In this document: positions 34,011 to 42,062 of the stretch, one piece after another
How the letters are laid out: each line of letters starts with the position of its first letter
How positions within the stretch are numbered: position 1 is the first letter of the stretch
NCBI RefSeq assembly: GCF_021390545.1
Contig: NZ_JAJUWR010000008.1
Span: forward strand, 124,001-188,000
DNA from: Algoriphagus sp. AGSA1
GTDB taxonomy: Bacteria > Bacteroidota > Bacteroidia > Cytophagales > Cyclobacteriaceae
DNA length: 64,000 bases
Direction of reading: 5' to 3'
The notes under the pieces: generated by a model
Database searches by the model: none
What the model was told of the DNA's origin: nothing
The model's input: the letters and a program-made list of their open reading frames with translations, nothing else
Made by a program: the position numbers and the translations under genes

Positions 34011-34918
34011 TAGTTTCGCTGAAGACCTTTCCCTATGACCACCAGTTGGGAATTTGGGGGTTCAATTGCTTTTTCGCTCCCTAAAAGAGAAAAGTTCACC
34101 TGTTTGCCATGGGATTGGATGATGACAGGTAGTTTTTCATCCCGGCACCATACCAATCCTTTAATTCGGTAGATTTGATGATAGCTTATGAACAAAGTCA
34201 TTGTGAGTAGATTGATCAGCATCTCCTTGTCGAAGGGTGTGTCAAAATCCAACAAGAAGCTTTTTAAGGGATGCTCTGAGACGTTTTCACTCCATTGTTG
34301 GTGCTTTTGTGGGTTCCATTGGCTTTTTCCTTTGTCGAAAGTGTCTATCGGAAGCATGCCCTGGTCCACTGGAAGTATGTCCGCAATGGAATTGATCTCC
34401 CCCAATTGTTTTATCAGCTTGACCAGGTAGGTGTTGGAAACCGATGATTTTTTGTTCAAAACAATTACATCCGCGGCCGCCAGTTGTCGGTTTATCTCGG
34501 GTATTTCTTCCGCCCAATCTTCTATGCAGGCAGCATCAACTACACATAGGATCTGTTGAAGGTCAAAAAAAGCGGCTACCTCATGTTGGGAGAAGAGTGC
34601 GGCTATCCCTCCGGGGTCTGCCACACCGGAGGCTTCGATGAACACATTGTCCGGTCTGGTCTCCAAGCGGATGATAGAGGCGAGCACTTCTGCCAGTTCA
34701 TCATCCAATGTACAGCAGATGCAGCCGTTGTTCAGCTCAAAAAGGGAATCATAGGATGCCGCTACCAAATGGGAGTCAATGGATATTTTCCCGAATTCAT
34801 TCTCTATGACTATATTGTTCTCATCTTTTTTGGCTTCCAGGAAGCGGTTCAAAACAGTGGTTTTGCCCGCTCCCAGGAAGCCTGTAAGTAGATATACCTT
34901 TATTCTGGTGGCAATCAT
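34010..34918 (-). CDS. COG0523/CobW family GTPase with CxCC motif (second paralogue)
   Basis: A 302-residue G3E GTPase. Walker A GFLGAGKT at ~13-20, the metal-binding GCICC motif (Cys66, Cys68, Cys69), and the guanine motif in NKKS form (NKxD lost its Asp). It lacks the full CobW C-terminal domain seen in its neighbour, retaining a short one. COG0523 proteins deliver or allocate metals such as zinc to client enzymes and are often induced by zinc shortage. Fifteen bp after the longer paralogue and last in the operon. Confidence 0.9.
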   Translation of the reverse strand: MIATRIKVYLLTGFLGAGKTTVLNRFLEAKKDENNIVIENEFGKISIDSHLVAASYDSLFELNNGCICCTLDDELAEVLASIIRLETRPDNVFIEASGVADPGGIAALFSQHEVAAFFDLQQILCVVDAACIEDWAEEIPEINRQLAAADVIVLNKKSSVSNTYLVKLIKQLGEINSIADILPVDQGMLPIDTFDKGKSQWNPQKHQQWSENVSEHPLKSFLLDFDTPFDKEMLINLLTMTLFISYHQIYRIKGLVWCRDEKLPVIIQSHGKQVNFSLLGSEKAIEPPNSQLVVIGKGLQRN

Positions 34919-34933
34919 TGTATTAGCTTCGGT

Positions 34934-36127
34934 TTATATTGGCCACTCGTCCTTAAACTGGGTCATCATGGAGAAATTTCCGGATTCTTTGTCGGTGACC
35001 AGGCAGGCAGTCAATTCACTGGTCAGGGTTTCTTTATCCAGATCTTGTCCGATCAGTACCAGTTCATTCATGCGATCCCCATAGTTCTGGTCCCATTTAG
35101 CCAGGATCAAGTCCTGATTCTCCATATATCCGGGATTTCGAAGTCTTTCCTTCTCTGAATAGGCTGCCCACCAAGTGCCAAAAAGATCAGCTTTCAATGA
35201 CCCCCCGGCCTGGCTCCAGAGTAGCGCATGATGAGGTCTAGAAGCCAGCCAAAAAAGCCCCTTACTCCTCAGTACCGTGTCCGGCCAGGATTGACTGATA
35301 TAATTCCAGAATCTTCCGGGATGAAAAGGGCGGTGGTCACGGAACACAAAACTACTGATCCCATACTCCTCAGTCTCAGGAACATGTTCCTTGTTCAGTT
35401 CTTTCAGCCAGCCTGCCGACTGTTCTGCTTTTTCATAATCAAATAGATGCGTGTTGAGTATTTCCTTTGGCTCAATCTGCCCATAGGAAGTACGGATGAT
35501 TTTTGCGTCGGGATTCAGTTTGATGAGCATGCCTTCCAAAAGCTTCAGATTCTCTTCTGATACAAGATCACTTTTGTTCAGTACGATCACATTGGCGAAT
35601 TCTATCTGGTCTGTGAGTAGATTGACGATGGATCGGGAGTCTTCCTCATCATCAGTCATATTTCTGTCCACAATTGTTTCATTGCTACTGAAGTCCTTAA
35701 AGAAATTAAATGCATCCACTACAGTGACCATTGTGTCCAGCTTGCTGATCTGATTGAGATCCAAAAGACTGTCGCCTGTCTCAAAAGAGAAGGTTTGTGC
35801 CACAGGAATAGGTTCGGAGATGCCCGTGCTTTCTATCAGCAGATAGTCGAATCTGTTCTGCTTTGCGAGTTTCTGAACTTCCTGGATCAGGTCTTCCCGA
35901 AGTGTGCAACAGATACATCCGTTGGACATTTCTATGAGCTTCTCTTCCGTACGTGAGAATTTGACCTCGTTTTGCACCAGTTTGGAATCAATGTTTACCT
36001 CGCTCATATCATTTACTATGACTGCGACTTTATAGCCTTCACGATTGTTGAGCACGTGGTTGAGCAGGGTGGTTTTTCCTGCGCCTAGGAAACCGCTCAG
36101 CACGGTTACCGGAATTCTGTTTTGCAT
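34934..36127 (-). CDS. COG0523/CobW family zinc-chaperone-type GTPase
   Basis: A 397-residue G3E GTPase. Walker A GFLGAGKT (12-19), GCICC (Cys71, Cys73, Cys74) as the metal-affinity CxCC site, an NKSD guanine-specificity motif near 187, and a C-terminal CobW_C domain with [18 protein letters not shown] and the [11 protein letters not shown] segment. Size and motifs are close to the ZigA/YciC group. These act as metallochaperones that keep key zinc enzymes loaded during shortage. Expressed from the divergent operator region after the MerC-like gene (3-bp gap). Confidence 0.93.
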   Translation of the reverse strand: MQNRIPVTVLSGFLGAGKTTLLNHVLNNREGYKVAVIVNDMSEVNIDSKLVQNEVKFSRTEEKLIEMSNGCICCTLREDLIQEVQKLAKQNRFDYLLIESTGISEPIPVAQTFSFETGDSLLDLNQISKLDTMVTVVDAFNFFKDFSSNETIVDRNMTDDEEDSRSIVNLLTDQIEFANVIVLNKSDLVSEENLKLLEGMLIKLNPDAKIIRTSYGQIEPKEILNTHLFDYEKAEQSAGWLKELNKEHVPETEEYGISSFVFRDHRPFHPGRFWNYISQSWPDTVLRSKGLFWLASRPHHALLWSQAGGSLKADLFGTWWAAYSEKERLRNPGYMENQDLILAKWDQNYGDRMNELVLIGQDLDKETLTSELTACLVTDKESGNFSMMTQFKDEWPI

Positions 36128-36130
36128 AAT

Positions 36131-36544
36131 TTATAAGTTGGGATGATTACAATCAGGAAATTCAATTTTTGATTTTCTTATATAGAGCCAGTTGATATAG
36201 TGGGCTATCCCTACCAGGACCGCACCTGTAGGGGTGATAATCAGTTCCAGTTCCTCCGGGCCCCAAAGCAAGCCATAAGCAATGATGAGGAAGCCCAGAC
36301 TGACGATGATAATGGGCAGTTTCTTTTTGTGATGCCTGCTGAAGCCATGGGACAAGGCAAAAAGTGCAAGAAAAAGGCTGAGCAAAATGATGCTGTATTC
36401 AATCCAGGGGTTTTCTAAGAACCCGAGGCTGAAAAAGGGCAATGCACTGATCAGAAAAGGAAGAAATGCACAGTGGATAGCACAAGCTACAGAGGCTGAG
36501 AATCCAATAAAGTCCAGGTGTGTTCCTACAAAAGTGTTTTTCAT
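36131..36544 (-). CDS. MerC-domain small membrane protein
   Basis: A 137-residue protein with four hydrophobic helices. The first helix carries the MerC signature ACAIHC (Cys21, His24, Cys25). ATG 36544 is chosen since the upstream extension crosses operator sequence. MerC proteins are linked to mercury and other heavy-metal import, but in Bacteroidota MerC-like genes often accompany metal uptake genes outside mer operons. Here it is the first gene of the COG0523 unit, so a role in zinc or similar metal movement is more likely; inferred from context. Confidence 0.82.
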   Translation of the reverse strand: MKNTFVGTHLDFIGFSASVACAIHCAFLPFLISALPFFSLGFLENPWIEYSIILLSLFLALFALSHGFSRHHKKKLPIIIVSLGFLIIAYGLLWGPEELELIITPTGAVLVGIAHYINWLYIRKSKIEFPDCNHPNL

Positions 36545-36554
36545 TAGAGATTTT

Positions 36555-36571
36555 TTGCAATTATGTTGCAA
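36555..36571. promoter_or_regulatory. Operator palindrome 1 (TTGCAA-N5-TTGCAA)
   Basis: TTGCAATTATGTTGCAA is a perfect 6-5-6 palindrome covering the end of the -7 element and the probable transcription start of the left operon. Size and symmetry fit a Fur-family dimer, here probably Zur given the gene content. Confidence 0.8.
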
Positions 36572-36599
36572 GTATAAAAATCCCCTCAATTAAATGCAA
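36569..36599 (-). promoter_or_regulatory. Promoter for the MerC-like/cobW operon
   Basis: Read on the minus strand: TTG at 36599-36597, then 20 bp, then TATACTTG at 36576-36569 (one mismatch to TAnnTTTG). The expected start is about 18 nt before ATG 36544. The -33 element is inside palindrome 2 and the -7 element overlaps palindrome 1. Confidence 0.7.
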
Positions 36600-36610
36600 C
36601 ATAATTGCAT
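36594..36610. promoter_or_regulatory. Operator palindrome 2 (ATGCAA-N5-TTGCAT)
   Basis: ATGCAACATAATTGCAT is a perfect 6-5-6 palindrome; its core is the exact reverse complement of palindrome 1 over 15 bp (TGCAACATAATTGCA). Centres are 39 bp apart. It contains the -33 element of both divergent promoters. Confidence 0.8.
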
Positions 36611-36635
36611 AAATGAGGTCTGCTATGTAGGTTTG
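36605..36635 (+). promoter_or_regulatory. Promoter for the ABC transporter operon
   Basis: TTG (36605-36607), 20 bp, then TAGGTTTG (36628-36635), an exact fit to the Bacteroidota consensus. It predicts a 5' end about 15 nt before ATG 36657, which is why that start is preferred to the ATG at 36594 inside the operator. Confidence 0.78.
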
Positions 36636-36656
36636 AACTCCAGAAACTATATCGCT

Positions 36657-37322
36657 ATGCTGAAGACGAACGCCTTATCTTTTGAATATGATGCAAACAA
36701 CCGGTTTGAGTTCCCAGACCTATCTGTAGAAGATGGGGCAGATCAGCTGATTTTAGGAGAATCAGGGATTGGAAAAACCACTTTTCTCCATCTGATAGCT
36801 GGGTTATTACCTCCTAAAACCGGAAAGATATTTATAAAAGAGACCAACATCACCCGATTGAAAGGAAAGGAACTGGACGCTTTCAGAGGACAATATATCG
36901 GGATAATATTCCAGCAACCACATTTTATCCATTCCCTCACATTAGGGGAAAATCTGGCAATGATTCAATATTTGGGAAAGAAGAAGTCTGACCCTGACCG
37001 GGTCAGATCAGTTCTTGACTGCCTGGGCTTACTTTCCAAAATCAAAGACCGCCCTCACCTGCTCTCTCAAGGCGAGCAGCAGCGGGCTGCTATCGCCCTC
37101 GCTGTGGTCAATGAACCTAAGTTGATCCTTGCTGATGAGCCTACCGCTGCATTGGATGATAAAAATTGCATCAAAGTAATAGAGTTACTTCGGAGCCAGA
37201 CTAAAATTAATAAGGCAAGTCTTGTCATCATCACCCATGATCAGCGGCTCAAAGCCCAGTTTAATAATGCCGTGACGCTTACCGACAGATCAGTTGACCA
37301 GCCCATAACAAGTGAATTATGA
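36657..37322 (+). CDS. ABC transporter ATP-binding protein, LolD/MacB type (ZrgC-like)
   Basis: A 221-residue ATPase. Walker A GESGIGKTT (34-42), signature LSQGEQQR (the family's LSGGQ with changes) and Walker B LILADEPTAALD are present, followed by the H-loop ITHDQRL. It pairs with the FtsX-like permease downstream through an ATGA overlap. The MacB/LolD class uses mechanotransmission rather than classical import; in the Vibrio Zrg system the related pair contributes to zinc uptake. Role here inferred from operator and partner. Confidence 0.92.
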   Translation: MLKTNALSFEYDANNRFEFPDLSVEDGADQLILGESGIGKTTFLHLIAGLLPPKTGKIFIKETNITRLKGKELDAFRGQYIGIIFQQPHFIHSLTLGENLAMIQYLGKKKSDPDRVRSVLDCLGLLSKIKDRPHLLSQGEQQRAAIALAVVNEPKLILADEPTAALDDKNCIKVIELLRSQTKINKASLVIITHDQRLKAQFNNAVTLTDRSVDQPITSEL

Positions 37323-38602
37323 ATATTTCCATCTTAAGTATTAAGAATATTACTTCCAAGCCACTTTCCACTGGCTTGAGTCTGGTGCTGTTGGCGCTGG
37401 GTGTGGGGCTAATATCCTTGATCCTACATATTGACAGACATCTGCAATCCCAGATGAACAACAATATCCGGGGGATCGATATGGTGGTAGGGGCAAAGGG
37501 CAGTCCCCTGCAATTGATACTTTCCGCAGTATTCCAGATAGATGTGCCTACGGGAAATATCAAGCTTTCGGAAGCCAATAACTTGAAGAAAAACCGATTG
37601 ATAGAATATGGGATCCCACTTTCGTATGGAGATAGTTATGAGACTTTCAGGATCGTGGGAACCAATGAAGAATACCCGGAGCTTTACTCCATGCAATTGG
37701 AAGAAGGGGGCTTATGGACTAAATCCCTGGAAGTGACTATCGGTGCCACAGTGGCCGAAAAGACTGGAATGAAAATAGGGGATACATTTCTAGGCTCACA
37801 TGGGTTAAGTGAGGGAGGGCATGTGCATGAAGACCAGTTTTATACCGTAACGGGGATTTTTCAGTCTTCCGGTTCTGTTATTGACCAGTTGATTTTGACT
37901 GGTTTGGAAAGTGTCTGGGATATACATGACGATCATTCTTCACATACGGCGCATGATGATGACCATGAGAATCATGATCCAGAACCTAAAGCTTCTGGCG
38001 AAATAAAAACTTCAGAGGAAGAGGAACATGATCACGACCATGTAGTTCCTGACGAAAACCGTGAAATTACCGCTATGTTGATCAAGTTTCGAAGCCCCAT
38101 GGGCATGGTGCAGCTGCCACGCATGGTCAATGAAAACACGAATATGCAGGCAGCTCTTCCTAACTATGAGTTGTTGAAACTATTCAGTTTGATGGGAATA
38201 GCTACCACTTCATTGAGCATGGTGGCATTTGTGGTGATATTGGTGTCGGGAATCAGTGTTTTCATCAGTCTCTACCTGAGTTTAAAGGATCGCCTTTATG
38301 AAATGGCTCTGCTTCGCACCTATGGAGCATCCAGACAGCAGCTCCTCGGCATGATATTTCAGGAAGGTCTTTTGATCGCATTTTCGGGATTTTTGCTTGG
38401 AATCATGCTCAGCAGGGTAGGATTGTTTGTAATAGCTTACCTGTTGGAATCGGATTATCGGTATGGTTTTAAAGGTTCAATGCTGATCATTGAAGAAGGC
38501 TATTTACTCATTATCACCCTAGCAATAGGATTCTTGGCAGCTTTGACACCTGCTGTTCAAGTGTTTAAAATCAATCTATCAAAAAGCTTGGCTGATGCTT
38601 AA
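37319..38602 (+). CDS. FtsX-like ABC permease with histidine-rich loop (ZrgB-like)
   Basis: A 427-residue MacB/FtsX permease: TM1 at ~20-37, a large extracytoplasmic domain to ~275, and three TM helices after that with FtsX motifs (LRTYGASRQQLLGMIFQEG). Residues 203-241 form a segment with nine His and many Asp/Glu (for example DIHDDHSSHTAHDDDH, then EEEEHDHDH), with further His at 161, 168 and 170. Such clusters bind zinc. This insertion may replace the separate His-rich protein ZrgA of the Vibrio system. It is outside the membrane on the periplasmic side by topology. Confidence 0.9.
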   Translation: MNISILSIKNITSKPLSTGLSLVLLALGVGLISLILHIDRHLQSQMNNNIRGIDMVVGAKGSPLQLILSAVFQIDVPTGNIKLSEANNLKKNRLIEYGIPLSYGDSYETFRIVGTNEEYPELYSMQLEEGGLWTKSLEVTIGATVAEKTGMKIGDTFLGSHGLSEGGHVHEDQFYTVTGIFQSSGSVIDQLILTGLESVWDIHDDHSSHTAHDDDHENHDPEPKASGEIKTSEEEEHDHDHVVPDENREITAMLIKFRSPMGMVQLPRMVNENTNMQAALPNYELLKLFSLMGIATTSLSMVAFVVILVSGISVFISLYLSLKDRLYEMALLRTYGASRQQLLGMIFQEGLLIAFSGFLLGIMLSRVGLFVIAYLLESDYRYGFKGSMLIIEEGYLLIITLAIGFLAALTPAVQVFKINLSKSLADA

Positions 38603-39032
38603 AACATCTCTTCTTATCTTCTCCTTTTTCCTGGCTATCTCAGCGTATTCCCAAACAAAAATCGACTGGGATATACTCTCTGACGTCACTTTCACTGATA
38701 AATACAGTGAGGAGGTACAGGCTTATTACTATTTTCCCACCTTTGGTCCCTCGGTTTTGTCCCTGAATAAAAAAGAAGTAATCATCAGGGGATATGTACT
38801 GGAAATTGACCGGGGCAATGATGTGTATATACTTTCTGCCAATCCCTTTGCGGCCTGCTTTTTTTGCGGAGGGGCAGGCCCGGAATCTATCGTGGAGCTT
38901 AAGCTGGACAAGGATCACCCCCGGTTTAAAATGGATCAGGTGGTGACTTTCAAAGGTACTTTGAAGCTAAACGCTGTGGATATTTATCAGTGCAACTACA
39001 TCCTGGAAAATGCCAAAGTGTATAAGAACTAA
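38595..39032 (+). CDS. Secreted DUF3299-like protein (ZrgD-like)
   Basis: A 145-residue protein with a signal peptide (LLIFSFFLAISAYSQ). The body fits the DUF3299-type layout: an IRGYVLEID strand near residue 64 and the motif ANPFAACFFCGGAGPES (~82-98) with the Cys pair, ending with a VVTFKGTLKLN strand. Overlaps the permease gene by 8 bp, so the three genes are surely co-translated. Found in the same gene order in Zrg-type loci. Activity unknown. Confidence 0.78.
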   Translation: MLKTSLLIFSFFLAISAYSQTKIDWDILSDVTFTDKYSEEVQAYYYFPTFGPSVLSLNKKEVIIRGYVLEIDRGNDVYILSANPFAACFFCGGAGPESIVELKLDKDHPRFKMDQVVTFKGTLKLNAVDIYQCNYILENAKVYKN

Positions 39033-39081
39033 CCCGGGGTATTAAAATCCGCTTTGAAACAATCTTTAAAGTAAAAATACA

Positions 39082-39121
39082 AAGTGCTAGCTGGGAATAT
39101 CCTGATTCTTGGCTAGCACTT
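39082..39121. terminator. Bidirectional terminator between convergent units
   Basis: AAGTGCTAGC (39082-39091) and GCTAGCACTT (39112-39121) are perfect inverted copies with a 20-nt loop, itself containing GGAATATCC. It lies between the DUF3299-like gene (ending 39032) and the opposed gene (ending 39130). The flanks are A/T-rich on both sides. Confidence 0.75.
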
Positions 39122-39129
39122 CATATTAT

Positions 39130-39678
39130 TTAAAAATAGGGCTTAATAGAAACCTTTCCTGTACCAGGTATTCCGCCTCCCTGTTCGTTAAAGTCCTCAG
39201 CACGTTTGAACACACAATTGAATGTGAAATCTCCCATAGCCAGTCCGGTAGATACTCCAGCGCTTCCTGAGCCTGGAGTTTCCTGATACCTCTGCCCACT
39301 GACAGACATACTGCCGGATTCGCTTCCATATCTGCTGAAGAGATCAGTTCCAGGGGGAGTGATTATCACAAAACCACCATCCACCTCGTCTGATTCGGGA
39401 TCCCTGATAGGCAGTACTGTTGTGCCTCGAAGCATTGCCTGCACCAGCATTTCAAAGTCTCCATCTACGATATTGAATGTGATCATCCTATAGCTGGGCT
39501 CGCCGGGAATATCGGTGTACATTGCAATCAATTCGTCATTTGGTATAGTTCCTGAAAATGATTCCCCGTTTTCCAGATTTACCTGATAGGTATGTGCCGC
39601 AGGGACTTCAGATCCGCTTCCACAGGAGAAAGCTCCCAAAAGAAGAAGTGAGAAAATAAGTTTAGAAAAAGACTTCAT
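39130..39678 (-). CDS. Hypothetical lipoprotein
   Basis: A 182-residue lipoprotein with the signal ending LLLLGAFSCGSGSE. The mature part is beta-rich with a Gly/Ser-rich low-complexity region near 118-145. I do not recognise the family. It follows the beta-barrel gene by 3 bp and is likely co-transcribed. Periplasmic or outer membrane location is inferred from the lipid anchor. Confidence 0.75.
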   Translation of the reverse strand: MKSFSKLIFSLLLLGAFSCGSGSEVPAAHTYQVNLENGESFSGTIPNDELIAMYTDIPGEPSYRMITFNIVDGDFEMLVQAMLRGTTVLPIRDPESDEVDGGFVIITPPGTDLFSRYGSESGSMSVSGQRYQETPGSGSAGVSTGLAMGDFTFNCVFKRAEDFNEQGGGIPGTGKVSIKPYF

Positions 39679-39681
39679 GGC

Positions 39682-40191
39682 TTAAAAGTTGAATTTGAGG
39701 CCTGCGGCGAGCACCAGTCGGTCAAAATCACTGATGATGTATTTCACTTCAGCAAATGGCAGGAAATTTTTGCCTAGGTCAAAATTGGCTCCTGCGCCGA
39801 GATTAAGGCCTATACGTCCTTGGCTGACAGAAAAGTCAGTAGTACCCCCGATAATGGAAAGGTCAGTTTTCACCTTCATCTGCGTGAAATTCAATCCCCC
39901 TAAGCCATATAGTTGAATGGAATTCTCTTCTAGGAGGATATAATTCAAGTTTCCGTTGATCTCAAAGGCTGAGGTTTTGACCACCGTCTCATCCTTTGGG
40001 AAATAAAAGGAAAAGCTGGGTGAGATCACCAATTTTTCTGCAATAGGGAACTCAGCTATTGCACCTATTCCAAGGGTGTTGATGTTGGTACCATAAATCA
40101 ACTGTCCCCCGATTCGTTTAGAATCCTGAGCCCAAAGTTGCCCCATACCTGCGATCATTGCGATCGCAAAAACAAGTAATGATTTTTTCAT
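39682..40191 (-). CDS. Small outer membrane beta-barrel protein
   Basis: A 169-residue protein with a signal peptide (SLLVFAIAMIAGMGQLWAQ). The mature ~148 residues alternate in the strand pattern of an 8-stranded OmpA/OmpX-type barrel, with GLNLGAGANFDLGKN near 128 and an aromatic C-terminus (LKFNF). It is the first of a two-gene unit. Ligand or role unknown. Confidence 0.83.
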   Translation of the reverse strand: MKKSLLVFAIAMIAGMGQLWAQDSKRIGGQLIYGTNINTLGIGAIAEFPIAEKLVISPSFSFYFPKDETVVKTSAFEINGNLNYILLEENSIQLYGLGGLNFTQMKVKTDLSIIGGTTDFSVSQGRIGLNLGAGANFDLGKNFLPFAEVKYIISDFDRLVLAAGLKFNF

Positions 40192-40399
40192 TTGAATTTG
40201 TGATTGATAAATACTAGATAAAACAAGGCTATTTAAGCCATTCTTTCTTTAGTCTGGGAAGAGGGGAAAAGGTAAACACGGAACTAAAAAATAGAATTGA
40301 AATTGACTTTGTTCCAAATCCAAAGGCTTAATATTGAATAGTGGCGTGATTTGATTTGTTACGACAAAGGATTCTTATGCCCATGCATTTAATTTCACC

Positions 40400-41443
40400 T
40401 CATTGGACGAGAGTTTGTTGGGATTTCAAAGTGGATTTTCTGATGATCAGCTCAGACCTTAATGTAATTGTGTCCGTGTTTTGAAGAACTGCACCATTAT
40501 CTCCGTTGAGGTGATTGATGAGATTTCTCATGGCCAATTCTCCCATTTCAAACCCGGGATAGTTTGTGGTACTCAACTTTGGCTCAATCAAACGTGAAAT
40601 CACGTCATTGTTGAATCCCATCACAGCTATATCTTCAGGCACCCGCAGCCCTCTTTCTTTCAATTCATTGATACATCCCGCGGCCATAATGTCATTGGAT
40701 ACAAACAGCCCGTCAGGGAGGCTATCGTGGCTTAGGATAAAATCTACAATGGACTCAAACTTCTCTTCAGTGAAGTCCGTATGCAGGACCAATTCAGGGC
40801 GATATTCCAGACCCTGATCAATCAATGCATATCGATATCCTTTCAGTCTGTCGAGATATACATTTACCTGTCCGTTGCCCAGTACATGCACTATTTTTTT
40901 GCACCCCTCCTTGATCAGGTGTGCAGTCGCGTTGTACCCGGCTTGGACGTTGTCTATCATCACTCCGGCAAACTGGGTGTTCAGGGGGATTCTGTCAAAA
41001 AACAATACGGGGATGTTCTTCTCAAGAAATGGCTTGAAATGGTCATAAGTGACGGAATTGGCTGCTAGGGATACCAAAAGACCATCTACCCTTGAGTTGT
41101 ACATCGTTTTTACATTGGCCTTTTCTTTTTCAAAGGATTCAAAGGATTGGCTTATGATCAGATTATACCCCGATTGACTGGCTACTTTTTCCATTCCGGC
41201 CAAGACGGAAGATTGGAAATTACTGTTCAGTCTGGGAACGATTACTCCTATATTGTTTGTCCTTTTGCTCCGCAGATTTGAGGCGAATACATTAAAACGG
41301 TAGCCCATTTCACTGGCAGTGTCGTAGATTTTCTTTTTGGTCTTTTCATTTACTGCCGGATGGTCATTCAAAGCCCTACTTACTGTAGTGGATGATACCC
41401 CTGCACTTCTGGCTATATCATAGATAGTGACTTCTTTGCTCAT
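40400..41443 (-). CDS. LacI family transcriptional regulator
   Basis: A 347-residue regulator. The N-terminal HTH with hinge (TIYDIARSAGVSSTTVSRAL, residues ~6-25) is classical LacI, followed by a periplasmic-binding-protein-like effector domain (INVIIP... at ~64 onwards, with FNNDVISRLIEP near 275). It is divergent from a SusC/SusD pair across a 619-bp region with LacI-type operator palindromes, so it probably controls that pair and itself in response to a sugar. The sugar is unknown. Confidence 0.93.
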   Translation of the reverse strand: MSKEVTIYDIARSAGVSSTTVSRALNDHPAVNEKTKKKIYDTASEMGYRFNVFASNLRSKRTNNIGVIVPRLNSNFQSSVLAGMEKVASQSGYNLIISQSFESFEKEKANVKTMYNSRVDGLLVSLAANSVTYDHFKPFLEKNIPVLFFDRIPLNTQFAGVMIDNVQAGYNATAHLIKEGCKKIVHVLGNGQVNVYLDRLKGYRYALIDQGLEYRPELVLHTDFTEEKFESIVDFILSHDSLPDGLFVSNDIMAAGCINELKERGLRVPEDIAVMGFNNDVISRLIEPKLSTTNYPGFEMGELAMRNLINHLNGDNGAVLQNTDTITLRSELIIRKSTLKSQQTLVQ

Positions 41444-42062
41444 TTCTGTACAAATTAAATTAGATGTGACCCTCTTGTCGTACTGCTTCCCTGAATGGAT
41501 ATGTATGGCCTTCGCCCAAAATTTTCCAAGTTTTGGACATAGTTAAATGAAATTTACCACAAAGTACAATAGTTTCATGAAAATAATAAGAAATCGATTT
41601 CATGAAATTGCTATTTGTTTTTGGGCTGCTTAGGTTTTAGTGCAATTAAGTATTCTATTTTGTAACACCTATGATTTATTCCATTTTTTACTGTATAAAT
41701 ATATTTAGGTAAATAAAATTCTGATTTATGGTTCATATATTCTTTACTTCTAATTTTTTGAGCCTAAAAATTTTATCCGAGGCTATTTTGTGTCTGAACA
41801 AAATGTGCTATGGATTGCAGTTTGTTTGAGAAATTCCTAATTGAATATCATTTCTTGTAGTTATTATGAATATTTTTTCTGCAATCGGTTGCAGTTCTAA
41901 ATGTTTTTGCCCAGATTCATAGCTCTGATTTCACTTAAACCTAAGTCTATGAAGGAAAAAACGTAAATCCCCCTGGGCGGTACCTATGCTCTCAAGCCTT
42001 ACCGTCTCTTTCAGGACACTTAAAAAATATCCCAATCCTAACCAATTACAATTAAACCTAAA
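41444..42062. promoter_or_regulatory. Divergent lacI/susC control region with LacI-type operators
   Basis: A 619-bp region. Near the lacI side: GAAATCGATTTC (41590-41601), a perfect 12-bp palindrome with central CG, and two copies of TTTCATGAAA (41573-41582 and 41598-41607), the second overlapping the first palindrome. Near the susC side: CTGCAA-TCGG-TTGCAG (41879-41894), a 6-4-6 dyad with central CG typical of LacI-family operators. No exact TAnnTTTG was found for susC; TGTTTTTG at 41901-41908 is a near match. Confidence 0.55.

Noticed and set aside
34010..36544. Mercury resistance operon because of the MerC domain
   Set aside because: No merA, merT, merP or merR; the GTPases and operators favour zinc homeostasis.
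36594..36656. Upstream ATG start for the zinc-locus ATPase
   Set aside because: It would place the start codon inside operator 2, ahead of the -7 element.
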